A stretch of DNA of 64,000 nucleotides from Aphelocoma coerulescens (taxonomy: Eukaryota > Chordata > Aves > Passeriformes > Corvidae), in contig NC_091015.1 in NCBI RefSeq assembly GCF_041296385.1, positions 89,822,004-89,886,003 on the forward strand, written 5' to 3'. Positions 1 through 12,055 of this stretch are shown here, one piece after another; position 1 is the first letter of the stretch, and each line of letters starts with the position of its first letter. A program made the position numbers and the translations under genes. Under the pieces are notes generated by a model. The model saw nothing but the letters and a program-made list of their open reading frames with translations, was not told where the DNA came from and ran no database searches.

Positions 1-3000
1 CCACTCTTGACTCGGGAGAGGCTTACTGATATGGCCTTTTGATGAAGAAATGCAGAGAACTTAAGTGATCTTTTACAGAGGCCTGCATACTCACCAATCA
101 TGTTAGGAAAAAGATTCACCAAATTTCAAGACAGAGAGAACTTTCAAAATTAGGAAAGATTTCTTTTATTCCCCAACTAAATAAATACATTATGTGTTAC
201 CAGACAAGTTCATCTTTTATGACAGTGCTACAAGGAGCCCTCATTTTCATCAGTTTCTTGATCACTCGTTGTAATTTCCCCAGTGTACTGGGAACTCAAG
301 TTCCTAACATCTGGAGTTCTTGTCTTCATACTGCAATCTATTTGGTAAGAAAAAAGCTGAAAACAAAACCCCAAATAAGACATCTAATTATTCATTTTTT
401 AAGTAAATATAGTATTCCTTTAAGTGTGATGATATTCTCCCTCCATGCTCAGGAAAATCAGTGGCAAAAAAAAAAAAAAAAAAAAGGTGTGTATCACAGA
501 AAAATTTTCTGGTTCTCATTAACATGAGGAAAACCACCTGGAATTTCAATAGAATTAAGAAAAATATCCATTTCCTTTAAACAGATATGAATAAAACATG
601 TTAGTTGAGAAGAGGAGACTGATGCAGACTGATTCCTTACTCAAAATTACTTTTAACAGCCTGTAAGTGCTGCTGAGCAGGGCAACATGATTTCATGAAG
701 CTTTGTGCAGTCTCACAAAGATGAGAGAAACAACAGGAGCTCACAATGCACAGAGCACACATAAAGTGAAGCCTTCCAGGACTCCCACTCAGGCAGAGGG
801 CCAAAGTCATACCTAGATACAACATGAGTGGGCTACTGATTTACTGCAAAGTCAACTGGGTTCACTGTCTAGAAAAGGAATGTTTGCATGCACGTTCCAG
901 AAAATATGAGCTATTTCCAATGTAGAAAACAGTTCCCATATTACCCAAGACTCTTTTACAGACAACAGAAGTAATTTTTGCTGCCCCTGTGCTGGACAGC
1001 TGCAGTATATCATTGCCATTTTCCATCTCAACCCTAGACAGAAAGCAGAAATACTTCTGATGCACACTCTATTACAATTATTTTAAAAGGAGAGAAAAGA
1101 AAATTACCTACATAATAAATTAATGCTACACGTTGTTCAGCAGCACACTGGAACAAAGGAGAGGAAATTGAAGAATCATGATCCTTCCAACACTGCTGCA
1201 AAATGCTACCTGTCATAACATTCCCTCCATGTGCACCTTCTGCTGTTCTGCCCAAAACAATAGGCAAAGTGGGACAGTTTTCAATTTCATCATTTTGAGG
1301 GAAATCTATAGCTGCATACAAACTGACCCTATTTCCCTGCTTGCATCATTTGCAGTTATGTACTTTACATTTTCTTGTGACATCTCTGCACATCTTCTCA
1401 CTTCCTTGGAAAAAAAATTAGTGGGGGAACAAGCAACAGAAAGGAGAAAGTTCCTTTTGTCTAGGTTACTTCTCATTAAGCCAACAATAGGCAGCTCCTT
1501 GGACAAGGCCAGATCTGGAATAGGATTTTAGACTACTTGGTACATCTTCACAATATTCCCAAACAAGTCATTAGTTCTGGTCTATTGTATAAGACATAGT
1601 TAATGTTCCTAGACATCTTGCACTAGGTGAGATGTTTTTAGCAAATATTTAATAAACAGCAGAGAAATTAAATGAATACATGCAAATTTTAAACACTGAA
1701 TTTAACAGCTTATTGAAGGTTGTTTGATCCATCAGGTCTACCAAATCATCAGGGCTGCTTTTAAACTGCCATGAAGTTTGACAGCCCCTGCCTTGCTAAG
1801 TGCCAGAGTTCATTTGCTTACAACTCTTGTGCACTGAAATGTATTATATTTATACAAGAGAATTGAAGAGTACTGGATGTGCTACACAGTATGTTAATTT
1901 GTTTCCAGAATGCATCCCTGACATACTGTGTGCACTCCAGGCCCTATACAATTGTCACTCAGAGCAGTGTGAAAATCCAGCCTGGCAAAGACCAGGAGAA
2001 TTCAGGCTTTCTAGTAAGCTGTGGGTATTGCTGAGGCAATGCAAATGAAGAGAACTTAGTACCATGTATTACCAACTCAGATTTCAGGTCAGATATGTAC
2101 CACTGCATTTCTCTTACATCAACTGATGTAATTAATCAATAACAGACTTTTAAGTAAGCTTTTTTATCATGTGAAATTGCAGCTGAGGTGGTATTAAAAA
2201 AACCAATAAAAATCTCACTGCAATTGTTCCATGGATTTATACTGCCTAGAAGTATTGTGGAGACATCAAACCAGACAGAGAGCACCTTCCATGGAACTGT
2301 TGCTCCATCACTATGAATGCAGGCATATCCCCATTGAGATATGGCAACCTACACTCCTCAGACCACACACCTGAGGAATTCTGGATACATGCAAGAAAAA
2401 TCTACCCACAATTCTTCTCAGAATTCAGCATTTCCCTCTGCATAAAAGAAACCTTTGCCCTCCTAAGCTGTTTAGGAATTGTTTTTCACATTTTGATAAT
2501 TGCAAGAGGAGAATGGTAAAAAAACAAGGTATTGGTGAAGAACTAAACAAAACCCATTATTATGTGCCCATTATTCTGCAGGATTTCTATCAATTTCTTT
2601 GCTTTTCATTATTTCCTTGCATTGCTGACCTTTTGATTCCTTCTTTTCTGGCCAGCCTATGACAGTTTAAGCCAAACACTTATCCCACTCTTCCATTAAA
2701 CTAAAAAGACAAATTAGGACTTTGCCACAGAGGGGAACAAAACAAAAGAGAACAAAACAAAAACATAAGCAGGTTAAGGAGAATCTGCCATTTAAAAATT
2801 AACTCCCAGTTTCATACACATTTTCCTTGTTGGTGGAAAAACTCACCCACAAGAATGGGTGAACAGCTGGGTAGTTGTTTTATCTTGGGCTCCTGTAGGC
2901 ATGGCCAGTGGTGCTGGCAATGCTACAAAGTTTACTCAGCATGGCGTCGTTTGGTGGCATCCAATAGTTATTTACTTTACAAAAAGAAAACAAAGCTTAT

Positions 3001-6000
3001 CACCAGGAGACAACACACCAGAGCCCTAGACAGGCCACAAACGATCACTGAACTCATCTAGTTTACCCTAAATCACAGCAAATTTGCCTAGATTTCCCTA
3101 GGATTTTTATAGGAGGAATTGTTCCTATAGGCAGATTGGGCATTGAGGTTGGACAGGGCTTAACCAGCAGCATCTCTAGAGTAAAGGTTGTGGGAACAGT
3201 TGCAGCTTCATTTGTGTCCAAAGCTAAAGTGCTTAAACTCAGGAAGTTATCCTACATGAGAAAGCCCTGGAGGGAAGAAAGTCTAAGAAAGGACCACAGA
3301 TTTCCTTGAAAGATGACATCTAGGCATCTGTTTGGAATACAGAAGGGTGCTGTTAAGAAGTAAGAAAACATCAAAGGAGAAAACACTGGTCTAGAAGCAC
3401 AGGAATGATAGAAACTGCCCCCAATCAAATTTAACTAAACATTGAAAGGTTAAAACATCTAGTAAGAAGTTCTTCATCTATATTAAGAAAAAAAAAGAAA
3501 ATATAATATCACAGGTAAGTAGTAGAGGTGTTGTCCAGAAATAAATGTAGATGAAGATCATTTGGGAGCAGTCTGATAACCAAGATACAACAGTAAGAGA
3601 AGAACTGTTCTAACTACAGTGTTGCTAAGAACAAATAGGCATTTTGACCTAGAACAGTTTTAGGCTTTGAATGAAAGAAATATTCTGGATCCTTAGAGAA
3701 ATAAAGCTTTGAAATAATTTCCCACAGAAATGAAGGGGAGGGGACAAAGGGCTTACAAAAGGGATCAGCAAGTTAATAAAAAGGATTGCATGAGGCAGTT
3801 GCTCCCAGAGCAGAGCAGCTGGTCCCAGTGTCCTGGGACATCCCTTCCATATTTTTGTTGTCCTTCAGAACAAGCCTTGCCCACCTTTATTACAAGAGTC
3901 AGGATTACATTCACACACTGTCATAATTTGCAAACCTTTTTTAACCCTTATTTCATTACTAAATGAAAAAAAAAATTCAGCTGAAGAAATAAGTGTTGGT
4001 GCTAAACATTAAAGCATTGTTCTACAAAGCCTTTTCTTTTCCAAATACAGTTAATCCATCTCCAAAAATGGACTGAACTGCATGGGAATAAATCAAGGTT
4101 CTAAAATCCCAAATTACTATACAAGTGAAGAGACACTGAAATTATTTCCTCCATCCCTAATGACTTCAGTTTCAGTTCTGAGATGCAATCAGAGCACAGT
4201 TTGTTAATGTGTATCGATGTTAACTCAGTTTTAGAGAAAAATGGCTGGAAAAGCTCCAGTGCAAGTACTTTCTCAATATGTGCTTCTCCTGAAATGAATG
4301 TCTTCCAGAAAACTGTATAACGGCCAATCATTTGCCCAATTTTAGGAAGAAGTCAGCACAATAGTTGAAGATTTTCAGAAATAAAAGTAACTTTTTTCAT
4401 TGTGAAATGAATGCTTTCTCTTGCATCATGTAATAGGATAACAGTATTAAAAGTGAACACAGAAATAAAGTTTCAAATCACAGGAAACAACTGAAAATTC
4501 TGACAATCGAATGAAAACGTTTTCCTGTTTGGAGTAGTCTTATAATGTAAACTATCTTTACAGCAACTGTCTCTGTCTCGCTCCATTATCTATATTCCCA
4601 GACTTAAAAAAATCCCACATTTTTCTAAACTTGTACTATGCCTCATCTCTTTGCAAAAAGTTGACAGAAGTTTGCTTTTTTAAAAAAAGCTTACATGTAT
4701 TAGAATGGGAATATAAGCTGAACAAAGGAGAGACCTCTCCTCTCATAGTAAAAGAACAAATTTGACTCTCTCAGTCAGTTAGACATAGACTTAAATTAGT
4801 AAACTCAATACAGATTTTAGAAAAAAAAGCAGAAATCGAGTAAGTCTTCAGGAATGTATCACTTTTTCTATGCTACAAGGTATATGTAGTTATGATGCAA
4901 GTTTAGGGGCAGGAAGAGCTGGCTTTAGGGATTTGCAGCATATTTGTAAGGGTTCTCTTTTCAGCTGCTGGGGTGTCAAGTAAAAAGCCGGAACAACGTA
5001 ACTGAAGCCTCCATAAATTAAATACTCTTCTAAACTGCAATTAAATTGTTCCCTGCTACTAGTTTAATAGTCCCTCCTTGGTTTCATCTTCAGCTTTCTG
5101 TGGCTTACATTCCTTGCAGGGATACGTCAATCTGTATAAACCACAGCAAGAATTGTTAAAACTGTGGTGTCTAGGCAGCTGCATATACCCAGCCAACAGC
5201 AGTCAAAAGCATAGAAAAAACAATTACATTTTCTCCTGCATGTATGTTTTAAAAGAACAACAAACCTTACAAGGCCTGTAGAGGAGTCAAATTTAGTAAA
5301 TCACTCTGCTGGAAATATTAAGTCCGACTTTGGGCACACAAGCACCATGGTGTAAACTGGCATCAGCCTTGGGTTCTGATCAACTGAGCAGATGGGAGAG
5401 AGGCAGGAACACTGTTGTGGGCTTTCAGGACACTGGCTTTGGGGGGAGGCTTAAGCTCCTGAGGAGATGCCAGGTGCCACAGCTGAATGGGGATGACACC
5501 TCCTGATGGCACGCAGCTAATGCACAGGCAACTGGGGAGAGGGGCTATGAAGGAGGAGCTTCTGAGCAGCCAAACTCTACTGTTTCCAGGATCTTGTGCT
5601 GCATTTAAAATGCAAGGATACCAACAGGAGGGTGAATACTACCCCTTTTTAAGTGCTGCTGGGACAAAACCATAGGGGACCATTGAGAGAGGTCTTTGGC
5701 AGAAGCTGCAGTGAGCCTGGATGCCTTTGCAGAAAAGCAGGCAAGCGGTGGGGTTAGACCTAGAGCAGGGGAGCAAAGCCGACAAAGCCAAGCACGGACT
5801 TTAAGTAACAGCAACAGAGTGACTGCTGAGGAAATTCTCCATACTTCCTGAACTGCAGTAGAAACATGTCTCCCAGATATTTAACACCTATTTAGCTGTT
5901 AGGAAAGCACCAGGCAATTCAATGGTTATTTTGAAAGTTCACCAAAAGATTGTTTCTTGCACCGAGCACAGCATCTTCTCATGTGACACTCCACTGAATG

Positions 6001-6260
6001 ATTCCATCAGCCTGGAGTCTGGTACTGGAGTGATGCTTTGTGTCAAAACAATTTGCCTTTTCAGTATTCAGTCCTACTGTCCTGTTAATCTGTATTAGCT
6101 ACAGGAAGCAGGAAAATTCATGGAGTTTTCAGCTCTGTTGATGCATATGAAAATCTTTACATGGCAAAGCCCTTCGTATGAGAAACTGCAGTAGAATAAT
6201 CATCCTGCAATTAATAACTTCTTGAACTGGGCACATCTAAATACTATTCAAGCAACCTCT
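1..6260. other. FBXL7 intron 2, unique stretch without recognised genes
   Basis: AT-rich non-coding DNA. The longest ORF is 111 codons (192-527), runs through a 20-base A tract and is chance. The ORFs around 852-1531 overlap on both strands and resemble no protein family I know. A slightly more GC-rich patch lies at about 5340-5820, where I recognise neither an exon nor a repeat family. Confidence 0.6.
466..485 (+). repeat. Poly(A) homopolymer, 20 bases
   Basis: An uninterrupted run of 20 A. The sequence upstream is not a recognisable retrocopy, so this is recorded as a simple repeat and not as the tail of a processed pseudogene. Confidence 0.9.
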
Positions 6261-6265
6261 ACCAT
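6261..6265 (+). repeat. Left target-site duplication (ACCAT) of the ERVL solo LTR
   Basis: The five bases ACCAT stand directly before the LTR end TGTAGCGG and are repeated exactly at 7609-7613 after the other LTR end. A 5-bp duplication is what ERVL (class III) integrases make. Confidence 0.8.
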
Positions 6266-7608
6266 TGTAGCGGGTTTGGTTTGTGACCGGGCAGAAACAC
6301 CATTTTAGTGTAGTGGTTTGGTCCAAAATACTCATTACTGTTTATCTTCTGTGAGATAAGAATTAGGAGAAATGCAAAGCAGACACCAACCTTGAAAGAA
6401 TATAAAGAAATTTATTAACAGACCTAAAAGAGGGAAAAATTAAAAATAAAATCATACCACACCTTCAGAACTCCTCCCCCCACCTTCCCCTCTTCTCCCA
6501 CTGACAATGTAAAAAGACAACCCCTAAGATGTTCAGTCTGGTTACCACTTTGTAATAACCTTGTTCAGTCCATTTAGGAAGAGGAGTCTCTCTTGCCCAG
6601 GCTATGAAAACATTATCACAATGAGACAGCCGCCCATGTTGGTTCTCTGCTCACATTTGAGTCCCTTCCCCCAACTTGCAGCTTTTCCCACAACTGCTTT
6701 TGAGGGTCCACTCTTGAAATTACTGGGGTGCAATTTTAAGGTTGAGCTGTTCAGAAACAAAAGTTCTCTTCACCCATCTCTGGGAGCACTTCATCTCTAA
6801 GAACAGAGGCCCTTCTCCTTCCCTGGGAGCAAAGGGTCCTCTTCATCTCTAGGAACTGAGGTTTTCTCCTTTTCCATTTGGAGCAAAAGTCCTCATCGCT
6901 TCCATCTCTCCCTGTTGAAATTTCTCATTAAATTACAGCTGCATCAGCATCTGCCTATCTCAGCGCAGGTGCTTTTGCTCACGAGTACAAGTTGAACGCT
7001 CCACCCCCCATGCCTTCATGAAATTACAATGGGTACTCTCATACATCATAGCTTTACAACAGAATTTCAGCTTTAAGCATCTCCTCTTTCTCTTCCCTCG
7101 GGTTTTCAGCTCTTCACAGCACTAAAAGGGTTAATCTCACCCAGGCCTTGCAGCTGGAATTTCACTTATCGCTGTTGGTCCCATGATCTTTTGCTGGACA
7201 GCAGGGCAGCTTCAGCTGAATCTTGGCCACAATGGAGAGGGGAAGCCGAGCCGCTCCGGCTGCCCACAGCAGGGCTGTGGGGGGTTCTGCGGGTGGAACA
7301 GGGCCCATCGGCTCCAGGATGGCCGTGGCCCGGCCCGGCCTGGCCCGAGCAGGGCCTGGGTTGGGCCCACTGGCCCCTGCACAGGGCCCGCAGCCACCTG
7401 TCCCAGCACTGGAAACGAAAGAGGAGCTCTGCTCAGGGTTTGTCTATTCTTAAGTGTGGATCACAGAGGCGGTCAGAATTTAAGTGGCTAAAAAACTTGT
7501 CCATATTCAAACTGGCCAGCTGATAGGTTCTGTCAGGTCACAGAGGAAGCTGTAAGCATCCCTTTGCAAGAACATCACTTCTGGAACTATGCTTGTTAAC
7601 CCATGACA
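6266..7608 (-). mobile_element. Solo LTR of an endogenous retrovirus, ERVL-like (1343 bp)
   Basis: In element sense (minus strand) it starts TGTCATGGGTTAAC and ends CCCGCTACA, so it has TG...CA termini. It is bounded by a perfect 5-bp ACCAT duplication. An AATAAA signal lies on the minus strand at 6411-6416, giving an R-U5 part of roughly 145 bases to the left and a long U3 to the right. The U3 holds imperfect tandem units (6782-6912) and a GC-rich block (about 7240-7440) that makes spurious ORFs of up to 110 codons on both strands. No gag, pol or env sequence lies between the ends, so it is a solo LTR left by LTR-LTR recombination, in sense with FBXL7. The family assignment (passerine ERVL) comes from memory of similar songbird LTRs. 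Confidence 0.85.
6782..6912 (-). repeat. Imperfect tandem units in the LTR U3
   Basis: Related units begin at about 6782, 6825 and 6878. Each carries a GGAGCA-type start followed by TTC-ATCTCT and pyrimidine-rich sequence, 35 to 53 bases long. A fourth, weaker unit may precede them at about 6750. Tandem units in U3 are usual sites of retroviral enhancers; any such activity here is inference. Confidence 0.6.
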
Positions 7609-7613
7609 ACCAT
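7609..7613 (+). repeat. Right target-site duplication (ACCAT) of the ERVL solo LTR
   Basis: Exact copy of 6261-6265, directly after the LTR terminus ...CATGACA (plus-strand reading). Confidence 0.8.
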
Positions 7614-7639
7614 CTAAGACATGACTCATGTTTCAGCAT

Positions 7640-8405
7640 TCAAGTGGGTCCCATCTTGGAACCCATTTCTGGGCACATGTAAGAATGAGATTTAGAACAA
7701 TCAGCAAAGTTTAACCAAGAGGAAATCATGTCTGACCCACCTGACAGCCTACAGTGATTCAGTGACATTGACTTTTTTAAGCCTTTTATTCGTATCTTCT
7801 TCAATATTTTTGCAACCAAAATGGTACACCATGGTCTGAATGGCTGAACAACCAGAGGGGCAAAAAAATGTTGGATGGTTGGTCCATTCCACAATGCTCA
7901 GTCCTGGAGATTCATGTGACAACATCTCCCTTACTTCCAAGTTCTGGACTCCTCGATATCAGACTAACATTGAAAAATTGGAGTAAGTCCATCAGGAGGC
8001 CCCCAAGGTCATTAGGCTACTGGAGCACGTACCTGTGAGGACAGGCTGAGGGATCTGGGCTTCAGCCTGGGCAAGAATCAAGTGAGGAAGTGGCAGGAGG
8101 AAAGGGCTAACACCAGTTTCCCAATTCTACAAGAAGACTGTCAAGAAGTGAGAACCAGGCTCTTCACAGCAGTGAAGATGTGAAGATAAGAGGCAATTAA
8201 CATAAGTTCAAATGAAGAGTCCAGATGCTATGAAAGGTAAAGTCTTTTTGCTCTGAGGAAAGTCAGTGGAAGAGGATTCTCAGCCACTGGCGTTGGGGGT
8301 TTACAAAACCCAGCTGGATAAAGACCTGGAAATCTGCTGTGATATAGCAGGCAGTTGGACTTTTCCCCCAAAGTTGTCTTCCAACCTGAATTATTCTATA
8401 ATTTT
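7640..8405 (+). mobile_element. Degenerate CR1 LINE fragment, 3' part
   Basis: Landmarks of avian CR1 occur in order on the plus strand. There is an ORF2-end-like segment with AAATCATGTCTGACCCACCTG at about 7726-7746. Next come a GGAGTAAGTCCATCAGGAGG segment near 7980-8000 and GAGGACAGGCTGAGGGATCTGGG near 8037. The 3' UTR motif CTTCCAACCTGAATTATTCTATAA follows near 8379-8402. Many stops, indels and substitutions separate it from an intact element, so it is an old 5'-truncated copy. It begins some 30 bp after the solo LTR; the exact start is uncertain. Confidence 0.82.
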
Positions 8406-11157
8406 GGAAAATACTATTTATTTTCTTTTACAGAAAAAACACTTTAGGATGTTAGATTCAGAGATATGACAGATTTGCTAGTTTCTGAATGAAGCAGATT
8501 TGCTTCATTATTATAGGTACACAAACTTTTCCAAAGCAGCTCTTCCCAGCATGGACAACCTGTATCAAGTCCAATGAAAAAAAAATACCATCTAAATTTC
8601 CCAAAAGGAACTAGAATTAAAACTCAAGAGTGCCTTGTGACATTAAATCATTCATACTATTACCCCATTTAAAAGTTATTTCATGTGAACAAAGGATCCC
8701 AATCATGCTGTGGGATCAAAAAACATGACTGCTGCCTTAGTTAATTTATCTAAAGGCTTCCTACAAGCAGAGGCATTTATGAGAATACCCCCCTTATCTG
8801 CTTTTATTAACAAAGTCAGGGCCAGGCAACTACTACCTCATGCATGCAACACTAGACTCTACTTTTGCCCCTACTGAATACTGCCTCACAAGATATTCCC
8901 TGTAACAAACTTCATACTACAAGGATTAAAGCATGAATTAAAGTGCTTATAGTACAAAGATTTAAGTACAAAGTCATTAAGGACAAGTCTGCACTCTGGA
9001 ATTTAACGAGGAACACATAAGGTGTTGACCAAATGCATCTGGAAGAGACTAAAACAGGCTGTAGCACTTTTTCCCAGTTATCTTCCTACTATATTACTAT
9101 ATCCTTCTTTGAGTCCTGCAGCATTTAGCAAGAGACCTATTCTATGGCATTTGTTAACATATTGTGCAATTCTAAATATAGGACACCATTTCTTACTGTC
9201 ACAATGAAAGCGCTGTCTTTTTGGGGACAAAACAATATTTTACTTTTACTGGAAATGGTGGAGGGAAGAAGATTCGGACCAAGGACTTCTAAAAGATTCC
9301 TAAATCCACCAATTTTCCATTTCCATAATTTGCAATGTTTGAGCAGTCACTACAGTTTGGAAGCTATCTAGATACATGACTCACTTCTGGAGTATTCCAG
9401 CTGTCACTGATCTCCCAGAAGAATGTCTGAACAAATGCAAATGTTTTAACAAGTTTATCTGCAGCCAGAAAATCTCACACTAGTAATTCAGTTTTATTGT
9501 AAGTGTCAAGATACTGCTAATGTAAATGGACTTTGTCCCTTGGCTCAAAGAATCAATATATCTCAATTTTTGCGAAGACTTCAACTTGCCAGACCTAACA
9601 ATACGAATTAAAAGAAATTCAAACAGCTGACACTGCTCAACATTACAGTGAGCACATTCACACTGGTACTTTCTAGAACCCCAACAGCACTTTTGGAATC
9701 AGGGTTCTGCAAAAGGACTGGAATTGCACTTCAAAGTGCAGGTCTGAGTGGGAAAAGCTTTTTCTGCCACGACTGCATTCATGCTTAATACTCTCTAGCT
9801 GAAGGTCTGAAGTAATGTTTAGCTATGTTGTAAGGTGACAACATGTCTTTATTTCACAGCTGCCTACTCTATGGACAAAAACATTCAAAAAGCATTACTT
9901 CCGTCACATGGGAGGGAGAAGGAAGCTTTCAATCCTTTGCAGATCCAAGTTACTGCAGATAGTAAAACACCTGATTTATGTGTACAGGCGCTGTTTGCCT
10001 CTGCACATTATGGTAGAAGGACTTCACATTTTGTTTTTTGTAGATCCAATTTTGCTTCAACAAGTCAATTGTGGGTGGAAATAACCAAATATCATATAAG
10101 ATGCCAAGCAGAGGCCTCTGCAAACTTGGCCCAGGGTGTGCATACTTGTCAGCCTTAAGTTTGCTGTTCTCATTTTAATCCCCCGTGCTTCTCGCATCTG
10201 CAAATTGTTAAGCAAATTTAAGTCCTTCATTTATCCACTTACAACCCAGTCTGCTTTCCTACAATATTTTATCATCAGATTTATGAAGCCACCACTGTTT
10301 CACTTTGAATTTAAATTAAGTTAGATAGTAAATGATGCTAATTTTTAAGCAATGGCCACCAAGAAGGTGCAGGTATCAGTAACAGCATGTTGCTTATTTA
10401 AAATACTGCTGCCAGAAATCAGAAGGCAAGTTTGAAAGGGAATTAAACACAGTCATATTTCAACTCCACCATATCTCAAATCACACTATTTTACTATTTT
10501 ATTCCTGCAGGTTACATCAGATGGGCAAATATTATGTGCTAGTGAGATGTTAATTACCCAAATGATTTATTTAAACCTTCAGGTTTTTCCCTAACACAAA
10601 ATGCATAACTTGGTATGTTCTGTACCCAGTTTCCTGGAACACACAGGTATCTTTCTTTTCTTATGATCCTTTGACCTATCCATTAGTGGATGGAATGATT
10701 AATACATGGAAACATCTGCAATATGGTAATTTTTCCCTTGCAAAAAGGAGCAAAGTATAAGAGGATATTACTGCAATATAGACAATGTCATTTTTCTGGA
10801 AAAAATAATACAAAACTATCTAGTAAAAAGCCACACAAACATTAAATAAACAAAAGAGAAAAGTTTAGATGCAGCTCCCCACTTTACCTACCAAAACAGA
10901 AGAAAAAGAAACAAAAAGAAAAAAAAAATAAATAGAAAGGGTCTGACATGCAACGAAACAAAAAGAATCATTCCTCACTTCAGATTTCAATGAGTTGCAC
11001 ATTTCCAGACAGCTGTTCTGTTTCAAACAAACAGAAAGGTCTGCCTAGGGATATGAAAGCTTTCTATCAGGATCTTTTTGGCTAGATAGGGGTAGTCTGG
11101 CATGGAGTACCTATATCTGTATATCCTATTGAACTAGGTTTCTCCTATTATACTAGG

Positions 11158-11238
11158 AAAAAAAAAAAGAGAAAAAAACCACCAAACCTACAAAAAACCC
11201 TCCACCCCCCACAAACAAAACCAACCCTAACAACAAAA
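11158..11238 (+). repeat. A/C-rich low-complexity tract
   Basis: An A run followed by a stretch made almost only of A and C, with short C runs. Low-complexity sequence without an evident period. Confidence 0.8.
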
Positions 11239-12017
11239 GAACTCCACACACAAAGAAAGAAAAACTTGCCAAGTCACCAAGCCCCAAACTTTTAGGAAAT
11301 AAATTCCTCTTTTAAATAAAAAAATGCTACATACAACTTTATTGTTATCACATAACATTGTTCTTTGAGAGTCTTGCCTTGCAATGGAAGTTTCTCTTCC
11401 CTTGCATATTTGATTTCCAGTTCCTAGATGAATTACAAAAATTAGTCCCATGAAGTTCTGGGTAATTCACTTGGCTCCCACTGCTCTTCCAATCCTTCCA
11501 GGACTGCAGCTGTTCCAAGGCAAGCAGAAAACCCCAAGTATATTTGCCATTTGATGTGCTATGTAAGCAAATAATGTGTCTTTCTCCTGGAAAGAGATGC
11601 AAGTCTGACAACTTATTTCATGCTGCTTAATTTATTTCAGACCTGAACAGCTAAATGACTTAATTGGTCTCAGCAGCTGACCATTATGATTTGATGGCCA
11701 CATATGGCCAAACCCTGAGGGAAAAAGAATGCTGGAGTTAGCATGGCAGTCAGAACTTTAAAATGCACAAACAACAGGTGAGAATAACAAAATCATCTGG
11801 TTACCCAAGACAGGCAGCTGCAGACATAGAAGATGTGAGACAGCTGCTTCCAGTTGGTGGTGTTGACTGTTAGAAAACTAGTTATCCTTACAAACTTAAC
11901 ATATCTGCAATAGATATCCCCAGGAAGACATCTGGAAAGGCACAGAGGAGTCTTAATTTCCCTTAGAAACAAAATTCCATCATAATCCATCTTATCTGTA
12001 ACAGATGCTCATTCTGG

Positions 12018-12055
12018 AAAAAAAAAAAAAAAACCAAAAAACAAACCACCAAAAG
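12018..12055 (+). repeat. Poly(A)/CA-rich tract
   Basis: Sixteen A followed by a CCAAAAAACAAACC-type A/C-rich tail. Confidence 0.85.

Noticed and set aside
466..485. Poly(A) tract as the tail of a processed pseudogene (also those at 38531, 39631, 42073 and 46588)
   Set aside because: No recognisable transcript-like sequence precedes any of them, and no target-site duplication was seen.
7183..7523. Three overlapping ORFs rich in Gly, Pro and Ala
   Set aside because: They are the GC-rich U3 of the solo LTR at 6266-7608 read in several frames.
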